From an uncultured Flavonifractor sp. (lineage in GTDB: Bacteria; Bacillota; Clostridia; Oscillospirales; Oscillospiraceae), in contig CALWXZ010000004.1 of NCBI GenBank assembly GCA_944385625.1, forward strand, positions 1-61,098: a DNA stretch of 61,098 bases. Direction: 5' to 3'. The notes under the pieces were generated by a model. The model had not been told where the DNA came from. It searched no databases and saw only the letters and a program-made list of their open reading frames with translations. Every line of letters begins with the position of its first letter. The stretch's first letter is position 1. The translations under genes were made by a program, and so were the position numbers. Below are positions 34,396 to 43,003 of the stretch, piece by piece.

Positions 34396-35052
34396 TCAAC
34401 GCCGCATCAGCAGGAGCGCAATCAACAGCGGGATACAGGCAACAGCTGCGGTATAAAGGTTCAAAACACCGCTGCACCATGCGCCCAACGCTGCGCCCGC
34501 AATGAAAAACAAGATAATGCCGAAATACTGCGCCGCTCTCATCAGGTGATCTTTCTGCCCTGTACGGAAATACTGGTACAACCGCTCTGTCCCGCTGCGC
34601 AGATTTCCGGTACACATAGTGGTGGCAAATGTGTTGCCTCGGACCTTTCGGAAACTCTCCACCTGCACGGCACAAACAAAGGAGACCACGATATTGGCCA
34701 AGGCATTGAACTGTTGAGGAAGAAAAGCCACGAGAGCCAGCAACACAATTTCCATACACACAGTGACCTGCCGCCAGTGGACAACGCGAACCTCCCTAAG
34801 CCGCGCTTTGATACACTCAGCCACAATCACACCAGCCGCAAAGGCCAGAACGGGCAGCAGATAGTGCAGCACACCGTTCCAATTTCCTTCTACCGCCCGC
34901 ACACCCAGTAAAACGATATTACCGGTCTGAGCATTGGCAAACACACCGCCCCGCGTCAGATAGCTATACGCATCCAATAAACCGCCCGCCACCGCCAACA
35001 GCGCGCCGATTCGAAATCGCTCCGAAGTCTGCAACCCCTTCGCTGCCTCCAT
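34396..35052 (-). CDS. YoaK-like (DUF1275) membrane protein
   Basis: 218 residues with six hydrophobic segments. DUF1275 signatures include LLDAYSYLTRGGVFANAQTGNIVLLG near the N-terminus and the FRKVRGNTFATTMCTGNLRSGTE segment in the middle. The family is widespread, integral to the membrane and of unknown function. It occupies the place where recR often follows ybaB in Firmicutes. Base composition is somewhat lower in GC than the neighbours. Confidence 0.88.
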   Translation of the reverse strand: MEAAKGLQTSERFRIGALLAVAGGLLDAYSYLTRGGVFANAQTGNIVLLGVRAVEGNWNGVLHYLLPVLAFAAGVIVAECIKARLREVRVVHWRQVTVCMEIVLLALVAFLPQQFNALANIVVSFVCAVQVESFRKVRGNTFATTMCTGNLRSGTERLYQYFRTGQKDHLMRAAQYFGIILFFIAGAALGAWCSGVLNLYTAAVACIPLLIALLLMRR

Positions 35053-35086
35053 CTGTTGCTCCCTCCTTTCCCGTCCATGATCCCCA

Positions 35087-35118
35087 AAGGGACTGGCCGC
35101 CAGAGGCGCCAGTCCCTT
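35087..35118 (-). terminator. Hairpin between ybaB and the YoaK-like gene
   Basis: An 11-bp stem (35087-35097 with 35108-35118) followed on the minus strand by TTTGGGG. The short T-run makes it a weak terminator for the dnaX-ybaB transcript. Confidence 0.6.
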
Positions 35119-35125
35119 AATCTTC

Positions 35126-35482
35126 TCAGAAAGGCAGATTCAGCCCGCCGGTCAGCTGCTGCATGGAAGTAGCGGAATCGTTCTCCGCCGCGCGCAGCGC
35201 CTCATTGACCGCCGCTACGATCATATCTTGCAGCATCTCCACATCCTCAGGATCGACAGCGTCAGGATCAATGGTAACGCTCTCCAACACCCGCTTGCCC
35301 GTCACGGTGGCACTGACGGCGCCGCCGCCGGCAGCGGCTGTGTAGGTCTTGTTCTCCAGCTCCTGCTGCATCTTCATCATGTCCTGCTGCATCTTCTGGA
35401 CCTGCTTCATCATATTCATATTCATGCCGCCGCCCATGCCGCCAAATCCGCGGCTGTTAAATCCCTTTGCCATAGGTCGCAA
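35126..35482 (-). CDS. YbaB/EbfC-family nucleoid-associated protein
   Basis: 118 residues. A Met/Gly-rich N-terminus (GGMGGGMNMNMMKQVQKMQQDM) leads into the YbaB helix, then the beta region GGGAVSATVTGKRVLESVTIDPDAVDPEDVEMLQDMIVAAVNEAL, which is diagnostic. Dimers bind DNA with little sequence preference. It is five bases downstream of dnaX, the classic dnaX-ybaB arrangement. Confidence 0.95.
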   Translation of the reverse strand: MRPMAKGFNSRGFGGMGGGMNMNMMKQVQKMQQDMMKMQQELENKTYTAAAGGGAVSATVTGKRVLESVTIDPDAVDPEDVEMLQDMIVAAVNEALRAAENDSATSMQQLTGGLNLPF

Positions 35483-35487
35483 CTCCT

Positions 35488-37191
35488 TTATTCCTCAATG
35501 ATAATATTGTCAAACTGTTGGCCCAACGCCAGCAGATCATCCAGGTTGTCATGCTCGGCGGGCTGCTGAACCGCCGGAGCCGTCCGGGGTGGCGTCCCCA
35601 CTTTGACCACGCACCGTATGGAGCGCCCGGTCTGCTCCGACGCCAGCTTTTCCAATGTCTCCAGCACCGAGGCCGTACCCACCATGTTTTTGGTAAAATC
35701 CGTATCTACCCACAGCGTCAGCACACTGTCCTCCAGTAAGCCCTGCACCGCGGACGGATTGCTGAGGAAGGGGTAGACCGCCGGGAATTTTCCCCGCAGC
35801 CCGGCCACCAGCCCCGGCCACAGATCCCCCGACGCCCCTCCATCAGGCGTAGGCGCGGGTTCACCCCCCTCCGCCTGAACTGGGGTGGACATCATCTCAT
35901 TGATGACAGGCTCTCCCGGTTCCTCAGGCAGCGGGGGCCGTTCCTCCTCCCAGGGCGGCCTGTCATCATGCCTGTCGGAACTGGACGTCTGCTTCTGCCG
36001 GGGCTTATTTTGTACTGCCGGCGGCACCGCACAGGCTGTCGGTATGCCGCCGGCCAGCAATTCCTCCACCCGCGACAGCCGGGCGTTGATCCCAGCCATA
36101 CTCTCGTCCAGCACCGGCTCGCACAATCGAATCAGGCACAATTCTGCGTCTGTCCTCCGGTTTCCACTGCGGGATAGATCTGCAATCGTAGTCTGGATCA
36201 CCCCCAGCATCTGGGCCAGCCGCGGTATCTGAAACAAATTGGACAGCTTCCGCATCGTGGTTTCATCATATCCGCCTGTCAGCAGTGCCGCGCCGCCTTT
36301 GGGCGCCGTTTTTCGTACCAGCAAGTCCCGAACCAAAGCGGATAGCTCATTCAGCAGACTGCCCACTTCTTTTCCTGCGCCGTATAATCTGGCCAGCGTC
36401 TCCAAGGCGGAGCCGGTTTCTCCGGAGCCAATCTGCTCCAACAGTCGGGCTGTCTCCAGGTTTCCGGCCAATCCCAGGGCATCCAGCACTTGCTTCTCAT
36501 CAATCGGGCCGTTGGAGGTAGCGCACTGATCCAGCAGAGATAGGGCGTCGCGCAGCCCTCCGTCTGCCAGCCGGGCAAGCAGCTCAGCCCCCTCTCCTCT
36601 CAACTCAAGGCCCTCCTGCCTGGCTACATAAGCCAGCCGCGCGGCAATGTCGCCCGGCAGAATTCGTTTAAAGGAAAACTGCTGACACCGGGATTTAATG
36701 GTAGCCGGTACCTTGTGCAGCTCGGTAGTGGCCAGGATAAACATAAGATGGGCGGGCGGCTCTTCCAAAATCTTCAATAGCGCATTAAAGGCCGCTGTGG
36801 AAAGCATATGGACTTCGTCCACAATATACACCCGTTTTCGGACTGCCGCAGGCGTATAGACCGCCTCATCCCGCAGGGCGCGGACCTGGTCCACGCCATT
36901 ATTGGAGGCGGCATCCAATTCCAGCACATCCAGTATAGAGCCATTTTCAATTCCTAAACAAGAGGGGCACTGATTGCAGGGATTGCCGTTGACCGGGTGC
37001 TCACAATTCACCGCCCGGGAGAGAATTTTGGCGCAGGTCGTCTTTCCGGTTCCCCGGGTGCCGGTAAACAGGTACGCGTGGGAAAGCCGACCGGTCTCCA
37101 CCTGCCGCTTGAGTGTGTCGGTAATATGAGACTGCCCCACCACATCGTCAAATGTACGGGGGCGCCATTTTCGGTACAGGGCCTGATACAT
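35488..37191 (-). CDS. dnaX: DNA polymerase III subunit gamma/tau
   Basis: 567 residues from the ATG at 37191, which has GAGGTG seven bases upstream and gives the family start MYQALYRKWRPRTFDDVVGQ. Walker A is GTRGTGKTTCAK, the zinc module CX8CXXCXXC is CEHPVNGNPCNQCPSC, the DEXX box is VYIVDEVHMLS and sensor 1 is ILATTE. AAA+ and clamp-loader domains III fill up to about residue 370; the acidic/proline-rich tau-like tail follows. It is the clamp-loader motor. The upstream ORF extension to 37296 runs towards the SRP RNA and is not coding. Confidence 0.96.
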   Translation of the reverse strand: MYQALYRKWRPRTFDDVVGQSHITDTLKRQVETGRLSHAYLFTGTRGTGKTTCAKILSRAVNCEHPVNGNPCNQCPSCLGIENGSILDVLELDAASNNGVDQVRALRDEAVYTPAAVRKRVYIVDEVHMLSTAAFNALLKILEEPPAHLMFILATTELHKVPATIKSRCQQFSFKRILPGDIAARLAYVARQEGLELRGEGAELLARLADGGLRDALSLLDQCATSNGPIDEKQVLDALGLAGNLETARLLEQIGSGETGSALETLARLYGAGKEVGSLLNELSALVRDLLVRKTAPKGGAALLTGGYDETTMRKLSNLFQIPRLAQMLGVIQTTIADLSRSGNRRTDAELCLIRLCEPVLDESMAGINARLSRVEELLAGGIPTACAVPPAVQNKPRQKQTSSSDRHDDRPPWEEERPPLPEEPGEPVINEMMSTPVQAEGGEPAPTPDGGASGDLWPGLVAGLRGKFPAVYPFLSNPSAVQGLLEDSVLTLWVDTDFTKNMVGTASVLETLEKLASEQTGRSIRCVVKVGTPPRTAPAVQQPAEHDNLDDLLALGQQFDNIIIEE

Positions 37192-37281
37192 ACCGGTCAC
37201 CTCGACATAGAAATGAAAAGAGAGGGGCGGAGGATGCGGAAAGCCGCGTCGCTTCGCCCCTCCCGCGATCATCCGATTCAC

Positions 37282-37562
37282 GGCAAGACCGCACACCGGC
37301 CTTTGGAATCAGCGCTATGCCCGTTACCCTGGCAGCCGGCTCAGGAGCGGGGCCCCCGCGGCACAGGTCACGGTCCGCTTAGTGCTGCTCGGTTCCCCGC
37401 CTGACACGGTTCACGGGGCGACCTTGCGCGGGACCGATCCATCATCACTACTTACCGGGGTCAGACGACACAACGCAGATCCGGGGGCCGGGATTCATCC
37501 CTGCTGTAGCGGGTTGCAGGTACAGGGCACCGCTAACTCCCCGACTAGTGCGGCCTTGCCTT
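37282..37562 (-). ncRNA. ffs: SRP RNA (large, Bacillus type)
   Basis: The minus strand aligns by eye with Bacillus scRNA: the Alu-domain block GGGGAGTTAGCGGTGCCCTG near the 5' end and the apical helix 8 with GTGTCAGGCGGGGAACCGAGCAGCACTAAG, holding the conserved Ffh-binding loops. The ends CAAGGCCGCAC and GTGCGGTCTTG pair into the terminal stem, which fixes the limits at about 37282 and 37562. Size about 280 bases, including Alu domain. It sits upstream of dnaX, a common Firmicutes placement. RNase III (rnc at 7321) probably trims the ends. Confidence 0.9.
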
Positions 37563-37606
37563 GGACCGGACGCATCTGCGCCGTCCGCTGGAAGGCTGTA
37601 TTTGAT

Positions 37607-37635
37607 ATCATACATCATTTCCGGCCATTTATCAA
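37607..37635 (-). promoter_or_regulatory. Promoter for the SRP RNA
   Basis: TTGATA (37630-37635), a 17-base spacer and TATGAT (37607-37612) on the minus strand. Transcription would start about 37600, leaving a roughly 38-base 5' extension containing a GCGGACGG/CCGTCCGC-like hairpin before the mature RNA. The remaining AT-rich gap to the tRNA (37636-37831) shows no gene. Confidence 0.7.
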
Positions 37636-37831
37636 TATCGCTTTTTAGTTTTTTTCAAAAAACTCTTTACAACCGGTTTAATTATGCTATAATACTTGAG
37701 TGTCGGTTGAGTTGCCCTATCTATAGGGACTTCAATTGGTTAAAAGTTTAAGTTAACCGCTGTACAGATTTGCGCACACAAATTTTATCGCGCAAAATTA
37801 AATTACTGGAATTACCTAATTTGGTAAATTT

Positions 37832-37907
37832 GGGGGCGTAGCTCAGTTGGGAGAGCGTACGGTTCGCATCCGTAAGGTCAAGGGTTCGAATCCCTCCGTC
37901 TCCACCA
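37832..37907 (+). tRNA. tRNA-Ala (anticodon CGC)
   Basis: 76 bases with encoded CCA. Acceptor GGGGGCG pairs with CGTCTCC, the D arm is GCTCAGTTGGGAGAGC, the anticodon stem TACGG/CCGTA holds loop TTCGCAT with anticodon CGC, and the T arm carries GGTTCGAATCC. It reads GCG alanine codons. Its 3' half is repeated in decayed form at 38630-38680. Confidence 0.93.
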
Positions 37908-37908
37908 G

Positions 37909-37945
37909 AAAAGGCCGTGAAATCATTGATTTTACGGCCTTTTTG
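37909..37945 (+). terminator. Terminator of tRNA-Ala(CGC)
   Basis: Stem AAGGCCGT / ACGGCCTT extended by AAATCA / TGATTT, followed by TTTTTGTG. Confidence 0.85.
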
Positions 37946-38010
37946 TGATTTTTCGAGGCATTTGCGCGCCTACAGTCCAAAATTAGACACATTTGCTGTG
38001 GTATGATGTT

Positions 38011-38532
38011 ATGAATGGATTTATTTTGCTGATTCCTTTTTTATGTGTGCGATTCGGCCTGTTGGCCGCAATCAATAAACAAGCGATAATCCGCGCGGCA
38101 CATTTCGCACCTATGAATGGTGGGGAGCGTTTGGCCTATTGGATTTATCAATTTACCACCGCAGCTATCTTGCTTTATCCATTTTTCCTGACAATTCAGA
38201 TAGAGAAAACTTGGTGGTTTTTCTCAGGTTTTATCTGCTATTTATTGGGGTTGACTCTGTGCGTTTTGTCTGTTATTTCTTTTTCTAATCCATCCGCAAA
38301 TGGAATCTGTACAAAGGGGGTCTACTATTTTTCCCGAAATCCAATGTATGTGGCGTACTTTCTGTACTTTATTGGTTGCGCACTGCTGACCGCTTCACTT
38401 CTTCTATTTGTCATTGTGTTGGTTTTCCAGATTTCGGCCCACTGGATTATCTTATCCGAAGAACGTTGGTGTCTCCAAAAATTTGGTAAAGAGTACCAAC
38501 AATATATGGCGCAAGTAAGGCGTTACATCTGA
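38011..38532 (+). CDS. Isoprenylcysteine-methyltransferase-like (ICMT/PEMT fold) membrane protein
   Basis: 173 residues from the ATG at 38011; an in-frame TTG at 37993 would add six. Four or five hydrophobic segments, and the C-terminal motif region GVYYFSRNPMYVAYFLYF followed by SEERWCLQKFGKEYQQYMAQVRRYI is the SAM/substrate-binding end of the ICMT/PEMT superfamily (RNPMY...E.....G..Y..Y...V.RY). It probably methylates a lipid or other membrane substrate; which one is unknown. It is AT-rich compared with its neighbours, has no good ribosome site, and sits alone between tRNA-Ala and a decayed copy of that tRNA, so it was probably acquired by transfer. Confidence 0.8.
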   Translation: MNGFILLIPFLCVRFGLLAAINKQAIIRAAHFAPMNGGERLAYWIYQFTTAAILLYPFFLTIQIEKTWWFFSGFICYLLGLTLCVLSVISFSNPSANGICTKGVYYFSRNPMYVAYFLYFIGCALLTASLLLFVIVLVFQISAHWIILSEERWCLQKFGKEYQQYMAQVRRYI

Positions 38533-38629
38533 GTACTTTATAAAAAATTACAGATATGCTGCAACATAAGAGTTTATCATCACATTTAGGCTCCTTGTCA
38601 GACCAGTACGGCGCACATCTGTGGAGGGC

Positions 38630-38680
38630 GTCCGGTCCATATCCGTAAGGTCAAGGGTCCGAATCCCTCTGTCTTCACCA
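38630..38680 (+). pseudogene. Decayed copy of the 3' half of tRNA-Ala
   Basis: 51 bases, 44 of them identical to 37857-37907, from the anticodon stem through CCA. The region just 5' also shows weaker similarity. The 5' half of the tRNA is not present. It is either a duplicated attachment site closing an islet or the remains of a tandem tRNA gene. Confidence 0.7.
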
Positions 38681-38687
38681 CAAGTAG

Positions 38688-38736
38688 CAAATCCGAACCC
38701 CGCGTCCATTGGTGCGGGATTCGGATTTGTGCTTTT
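38688..38736 (+). terminator. Terminator after the tRNA remnant
   Basis: Stem CAAATCCGA (38688-38696) with TCGGATTTG (38721-38729) and an inner CCCGC/GCGGG pair, followed by TGCTTTT. It differs from the terminator behind the intact tRNA. Confidence 0.75.
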
Positions 38737-38919
38737 GGGGAGAATGAAAGAGTACAAACCGCAACAGGTTGTTTTTGCTGAACGGTTACCAGCTGATTAT
38801 CTTGACACTTTGCATAAATACAGCCAGTCAACAATACATACAGGCTTACACCTGTTATCATAAGCACACCGTTTGTCTACGACCAAATATGGACAGTCAG
38901 CATACCATAGCTACAGATT

Positions 38920-39050
38920 CTAAAGTTTCAATACATATAGATAAGAATTTCTGTCTGGGTACTCGTAACGAAAGGGCAAATTTTCTGTTGTGATTCTTCT
39001 GAATCCAGCTTTTTCATAAAAGCGATGCGAAACTGTCGCTTCAGAAGGGG
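38920..39050 (-). pseudogene. C-terminal fragment of a GNAT acetyltransferase
   Basis: One minus-strand frame reads ATVSHRFYEKAGFRRI, then EYPDRNSYLYVLKL and a stop, which matches the last strand-helix of GNAT N-acetyltransferases (RFYEKxGFxR). No start or acetyl-CoA loop is found upstream, where the frame is lost. The remainder of 38737-39396 holds no gene that I can support. Confidence 0.45.
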
Positions 39051-39396
39051 TATCCGGTAATACCCTTTTTTATTTTCCATCTTTTAAACGGGCTGTCGAT
39101 CTTGCGTATAAAGCATATCCTATATATATAACTTCCACCGTGCAGACAAGGCTGTGGCATTTTCATATCGATACCGGCGGAGTGTGGTGTATCTATGACT
39201 GCGTTTAGTTCTGTCCCCTGATCCGCAGCCATCCATATCATAGCCGCAATATAACGCAAAAAGGGCCCCTGCGGTGCAGGTCTCCCCAGAAAAATTTCAT
39301 AAAAATTTTTGTGAAATCTAAAACCTTCCCCCTCAGAATTGTGACTGAAGACACAGAAAGCCAGACACATGGCTAATATCAAAAGGGGGAACCACT

Positions 39397-39669
39397 ATGA
39401 AAATAAACAACATGACCAAACTGCTGTCTCTGACCCTGGCCGCCACTCTGTCCCTGACCGCCTGCGGGGGCGGCGAACCCGGTGCGGGCACCGGCTCCCA
39501 GATCACCCAGGCAGAGGCGAGGGGCACCACGCTTTCCCAGCTCCTCAGTCGCGGCGAGCGCATCTGGTATCTGGTGAGCAGCTCCGCCCAGAGCATCGGC
39601 AAGGACACCCAAGTGGAGCAGATCTTCCTGCTGGAGCCTGATGGCGGACATCATCTGGAAATCACCTGA
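39397..39669 (+). CDS. Small lipoprotein, probably truncated
   Basis: 90 residues. A lipoprotein signal peptide with lipobox LTAC (Cys23) is followed by a Gly-rich linker and the segment LSRGERIWYLVSSSAQSIGKDTQVEQIFLLEPDG, then a short unrelated-looking end. The body is too short to form an obvious domain and looks like the first part of a longer lipoprotein. AAAGGGGGAACC precedes the ATG. The stop lies 28 bases before the start of the large SLH protein gene, so the two are likely co-transcribed. Confidence 0.65.
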   Translation: MKINNMTKLLSLTLAATLSLTACGGGEPGAGTGSQITQAEARGTTLSQLLSRGERIWYLVSSSAQSIGKDTQVEQIFLLEPDGGHHLEIT

Positions 39670-39697
39670 TCCCATGATTGAGAGAGGAGCAAATTAT

Positions 39698-42600
39698 ATG
39701 AGCAGAAAATATATGGGTAGATGGACCGCCCGGCTTCTGGCCCTGTGCCTGAGTCTGGTCCTGTCCCTGGGCCTGGCGTCTCCGGCCCTGGCGGCTGCGG
39801 AGAAAGGCCAGTCCGGTTCTATCGGCGGCGTGTATGAGACCCATTACGAATCATCCGGCCAGACGTACGAGAAGCTGGCAGGCTATAACCCGAAGGACCC
39901 CGACACCTACAGCGACAGCGTCCGCTGGACCCTGGCGGGTGGTATACTCACCATCTCCGGCAGCGGCACCACCGCCGACTTCTACGGCACCAGCCCTTTT
40001 GAAGGGAACAGCGACATCGAAGTGGCGGTGGTGGAGAAGGGCGTCACCAGCCTTGGTGTCAATATGTTTGAAGATATGCCCAATCTGAAGGCCGTGATCC
40101 TGATGGATGCCTCCACCCGCTTTGAAAACGCCTTTGCCGATGACTTCCCCAGCCTGGAGGCCATCCTGGTGGGTGCGAATCTGGAGGGCGGCACCTACAC
40201 CACCCCCAACCTGGTCCGGGCGGAGGCACTGGAGTCCAAGATCCTCCCTCTGACCCACAATGTTCTGTTGAAATACGGTATGGAAAAGGGTATTCTGCCC
40301 GCCGACGGCAATATCGACCTTCTGTATGGCGGCGACATCACGACCATCATGAAGGACGGGACGCAAATCACCCCAACCGCAGACGAGATCACCCATGGCA
40401 TCTATTATCTCATTACAAGCAAGGACATCCGGTTCATCTCCTACGACGACATTCTGTCCATGGCCCGGGAGATTGTCCAGGACCTGCCCGGTGCCGTTCA
40501 GGACCTGCTGCCCGACCAACTGACCAGCGGCTCCACCCTGGACATGGACGCCACCTCCACAGAGGAGCCCGGCCAGACGGAGGAGCCCGTGGTCCCCGAG
40601 ACACCGGAGGGTATCACCGAAACCACCCAGAGCGTCTCCAACGGTCTGACCCACCTGCGCACCTCCTATAGCGAAAACGACTACCTGGACCTCTCCCTCA
40701 GCGGCAGCACCCTCACCGTCTCCGGCCGAATTGTGGCCGACGGCCTGCGGCAGATCCAGGTTACCCTTGGCAGCGGCGCCGGCAATACAGTAAGCGTCGG
40801 CAGCGGCGCATATTTCTCCATCCAGCTGAAGCTGACCTTCAGCGGCAGCAAGCCGCTGGGCGTCTATACCAATCGGGGCGGCGGCTCCACCTTCTCCAGC
40901 TATACCTATGACCGGATTTACATCCAGCAGACCGCCGGCGGCTACCAGATCATGCCCTCCCTGATTTTGGAACAAAACCAGCAGTACAACGAGAGCTATG
41001 TGTACCCCCAGAGTCTTTTGGAGCAGGAGGTACCCGACACCGTGGCCGCCATGTCCGATCAGATTGTGGGCAGCGAGACCGACCCCTACACCCAGGTGTT
41101 CCTGCTGCACCAGTGGGTGGCCAAGAACATCTCCTACGACTACACCATGCTGTCCGGCGCTCCCCGGGTGACCGATTCCGCCGGCGTGCTGGAGCTCCGC
41201 CGCAGCGTCTGTCAGGGCTATGCGGAACTGCTGCGGGATCTGATCCTGGCCCAGGGCATCCCGGCCATGACCTGCACCAACGACGCCCTCTACGGCTCCT
41301 ACGCCCTGACCACCTCCGGGGGGGAGTCCCACGCCCACACGGAGGCCTATGTCAACGGCCGCTGGGTGGTGATGGACCCCACCTGGGATTCCAGGAACAA
41401 GTACTACGGAGCGGCAAGCAGCTCCAATAAGCAGGAGTCCCCCAACGGCTACTTTTACTTTGACATCACCCCCGAGGCCTTTGCTCTGGACCACAAGATT
41501 ACCTCCCGGGGCGGCACCTGGCACATCGTATCCGACGGCGGCTTTCTTCTGGACCCGGAGGACCCCACCCGTCTGATCGGCTATGTGGGCCCCGCCGGCA
41601 AGGTGGTGGTCCCCGCCGGCATCACCACCATCGGTGAGAGCGCCTTCTCCCCCACCAACACCTGGACGCCCGCCTCCAGCGGCATCACGGAGATCGTGCT
41701 GCCCGACAGTGTAACCACCATTGAGAACACTGCCTTTTACAAGTGTACGGATCTGACCTCCGTTACCCTGCCGGAGGGCCTGCGCACCCTGGGTTCCATG
41801 GTCTTTGGGCAGTGTACCTCCCTGCGGTCCATTCAGCTTCCCGATACGCTGACCGCCATCGGACGGGAGGCCTTCTCCCACAGCGGCCTGACCTCCATCA
41901 CCATCCCCGACTCCGTGGTTTCCATCGGTGAGCTGGCCTTTACCTCCTGCCCCAACCTCCAGGAGATCACCATTCCCGGCGGCGTGCAGATTGGCGCCGG
42001 TATTCTGGCCAGCTGCAGCAGTCTCCGCCGGGTGGTGTTGGAGGAGGGTGCCCCCTCCATTCCCACGTCCACATTTTATAACTGTCCCGCTCTGACTGAA
42101 CTCTGCATTCCCTCCTCGGTCACCTCCGTGGGCAACGCGGCCCTGTATGGGTGTACCGCCCTGAAAGACGTCTACTACGGCGGCTCCCAGCAGCAGTGGA
42201 CGGCTGTTGACATCGGGGAGCGCAACACGCCCCTGAGCAAAGCCACCTTCCACTGGGGCACCGCCACCCAGGAGGAGGAGACGGGGGAGAAGGCCCCCAT
42301 TGTCAACGACTGGGCCGAAACCAATGTCCAGTCGGCGGCTGACCGCGGACTGATTCCCGACGGCGTACTGGGCGCCGATTACACCGCAAAGATTACCCGC
42401 GCCCAGTTTGCCGCTCTGGCGGTACATACCTACGAACACATCACAGGGGATACCGTCTCCGTAAAGACGGGCGACGATGTGTTTGCCGACAGCACCGGCA
42501 ATCCATACCTGGCCAAGGCCTACAATCTGGGCATTATCAAAGGCTACAACACCTCCGCCAGCCGCTCGGCGGTGAAGGTCGGGCCCGACGATTCCATCAC

Positions 42601-42850
42601 CCGGGAGCAGGCCGCCACCATGCTGGCCCGGCTGAGTCAGGTCCTCGGCAAACCCCTCTCCCCCGCCCCGCGGCTCCCCTTTACCGACGCCATCTCCCAC
42701 TGGGCCTATGACAGCGTGTGCGGGGTGTACCAGGCGGGCATTATGAACGGCACCAGCAGCGTCACCTTCAGCGCCCAGGGCAGCTATACCATCGAGCAGG
42801 CCATCACCACCATGTACCGCTGCGACGAGTGGGTGGGCGCAGACGCGTAA
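39698..42850 (+). CDS. SLH surface protein with transglutaminase-like and BspA-type leucine-rich-repeat domains
   Basis: 1050 residues. A signal peptide (to about residue 33, ending SPALA) is followed by a Pro/Glu/Thr-rich stretch near 290-310. The transglutaminase-like domain has the triad Cys505 (RRSVCQGYAEL), His545 (SHAHTEAYV) and Asp560 (VVMDPTWD). Next come LRR_5 (BspA) repeats at about 640-850, with recurrent ITEIVLPDSVTTI and LTSITIPDSVVSI blocks, and three SLH units at the C-terminus (about 865-1050). It is presumably held on the wall polymer by SLH and modifies or binds surface proteins or host matrix. AGAGGAGC precedes the ATG. Confidence 0.92.
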   Translation: MSRKYMGRWTARLLALCLSLVLSLGLASPALAAAEKGQSGSIGGVYETHYESSGQTYEKLAGYNPKDPDTYSDSVRWTLAGGILTISGSGTTADFYGTSPFEGNSDIEVAVVEKGVTSLGVNMFEDMPNLKAVILMDASTRFENAFADDFPSLEAILVGANLEGGTYTTPNLVRAEALESKILPLTHNVLLKYGMEKGILPADGNIDLLYGGDITTIMKDGTQITPTADEITHGIYYLITSKDIRFISYDDILSMAREIVQDLPGAVQDLLPDQLTSGSTLDMDATSTEEPGQTEEPVVPETPEGITETTQSVSNGLTHLRTSYSENDYLDLSLSGSTLTVSGRIVADGLRQIQVTLGSGAGNTVSVGSGAYFSIQLKLTFSGSKPLGVYTNRGGGSTFSSYTYDRIYIQQTAGGYQIMPSLILEQNQQYNESYVYPQSLLEQEVPDTVAAMSDQIVGSETDPYTQVFLLHQWVAKNISYDYTMLSGAPRVTDSAGVLELRRSVCQGYAELLRDLILAQGIPAMTCTNDALYGSYALTTSGGESHAHTEAYVNGRWVVMDPTWDSRNKYYGAASSSNKQESPNGYFYFDITPEAFALDHKITSRGGTWHIVSDGGFLLDPEDPTRLIGYVGPAGKVVVPAGITTIGESAFSPTNTWTPASSGITEIVLPDSVTTIENTAFYKCTDLTSVTLPEGLRTLGSMVFGQCTSLRSIQLPDTLTAIGREAFSHSGLTSITIPDSVVSIGELAFTSCPNLQEITIPGGVQIGAGILASCSSLRRVVLEEGAPSIPTSTFYNCPALTELCIPSSVTSVGNAALYGCTALKDVYYGGSQQQWTAVDIGERNTPLSKATFHWGTATQEEETGEKAPIVNDWAETNVQSAADRGLIPDGVLGADYTAKITRAQFAALAVHTYEHITGDTVSVKTGDDVFADSTGNPYLAKAYNLGIIKGYNTSASRSAVKVGPDDSITREQAATMLARLSQVLGKPLSPAPRLPFTDAISHWAYDSVCGVYQAGIMNGTSSVTFSAQGSYTIEQAITTMYRCDEWVGADA

Positions 42851-42889
42851 CCGCCGCCCACGACTGAAACGTCCAAAATAATATCCAAG

Positions 42890-42938
42890 AAACAGCGCGT
42901 GAGAACCGGCGGTATCCTGGTTCTCACGCGCTGTTTTG
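42890..42938 (+). terminator. Terminator after the SLH/transglutaminase gene
   Basis: A perfect 18-bp stem (42890-42907 with 42919-42936) and a GC-rich loop, then TTTT. It may also serve the convergent tag gene, since AAA/TTT flank both sides. Confidence 0.85.
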
Positions 42939-43003
42939 ATATATCGTATTCTGTGTGGGCCAAAAGCTGTATGTTGCAGTAGGCCGGCCTTTGGAGCAGC
43001 CCT

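Noticed and set aside
37192-37296. Longer N-terminus of DnaX
   Set aside because: The extension has no similarity to DnaX, which starts MYQALYRKWRP with a good ribosome site at 37191.
39041-39382. 113-residue minus-strand ORF
   Set aside because: No ribosome site, no family features and composition typical of non-coding sequence; it also overlaps the GNAT remnant in another frame.
39851-42700. 949-residue minus-strand open frame
   Set aside because: Antisense shadow of the SLH/transglutaminase gene, whose plus-strand domains and signal peptide are clear.
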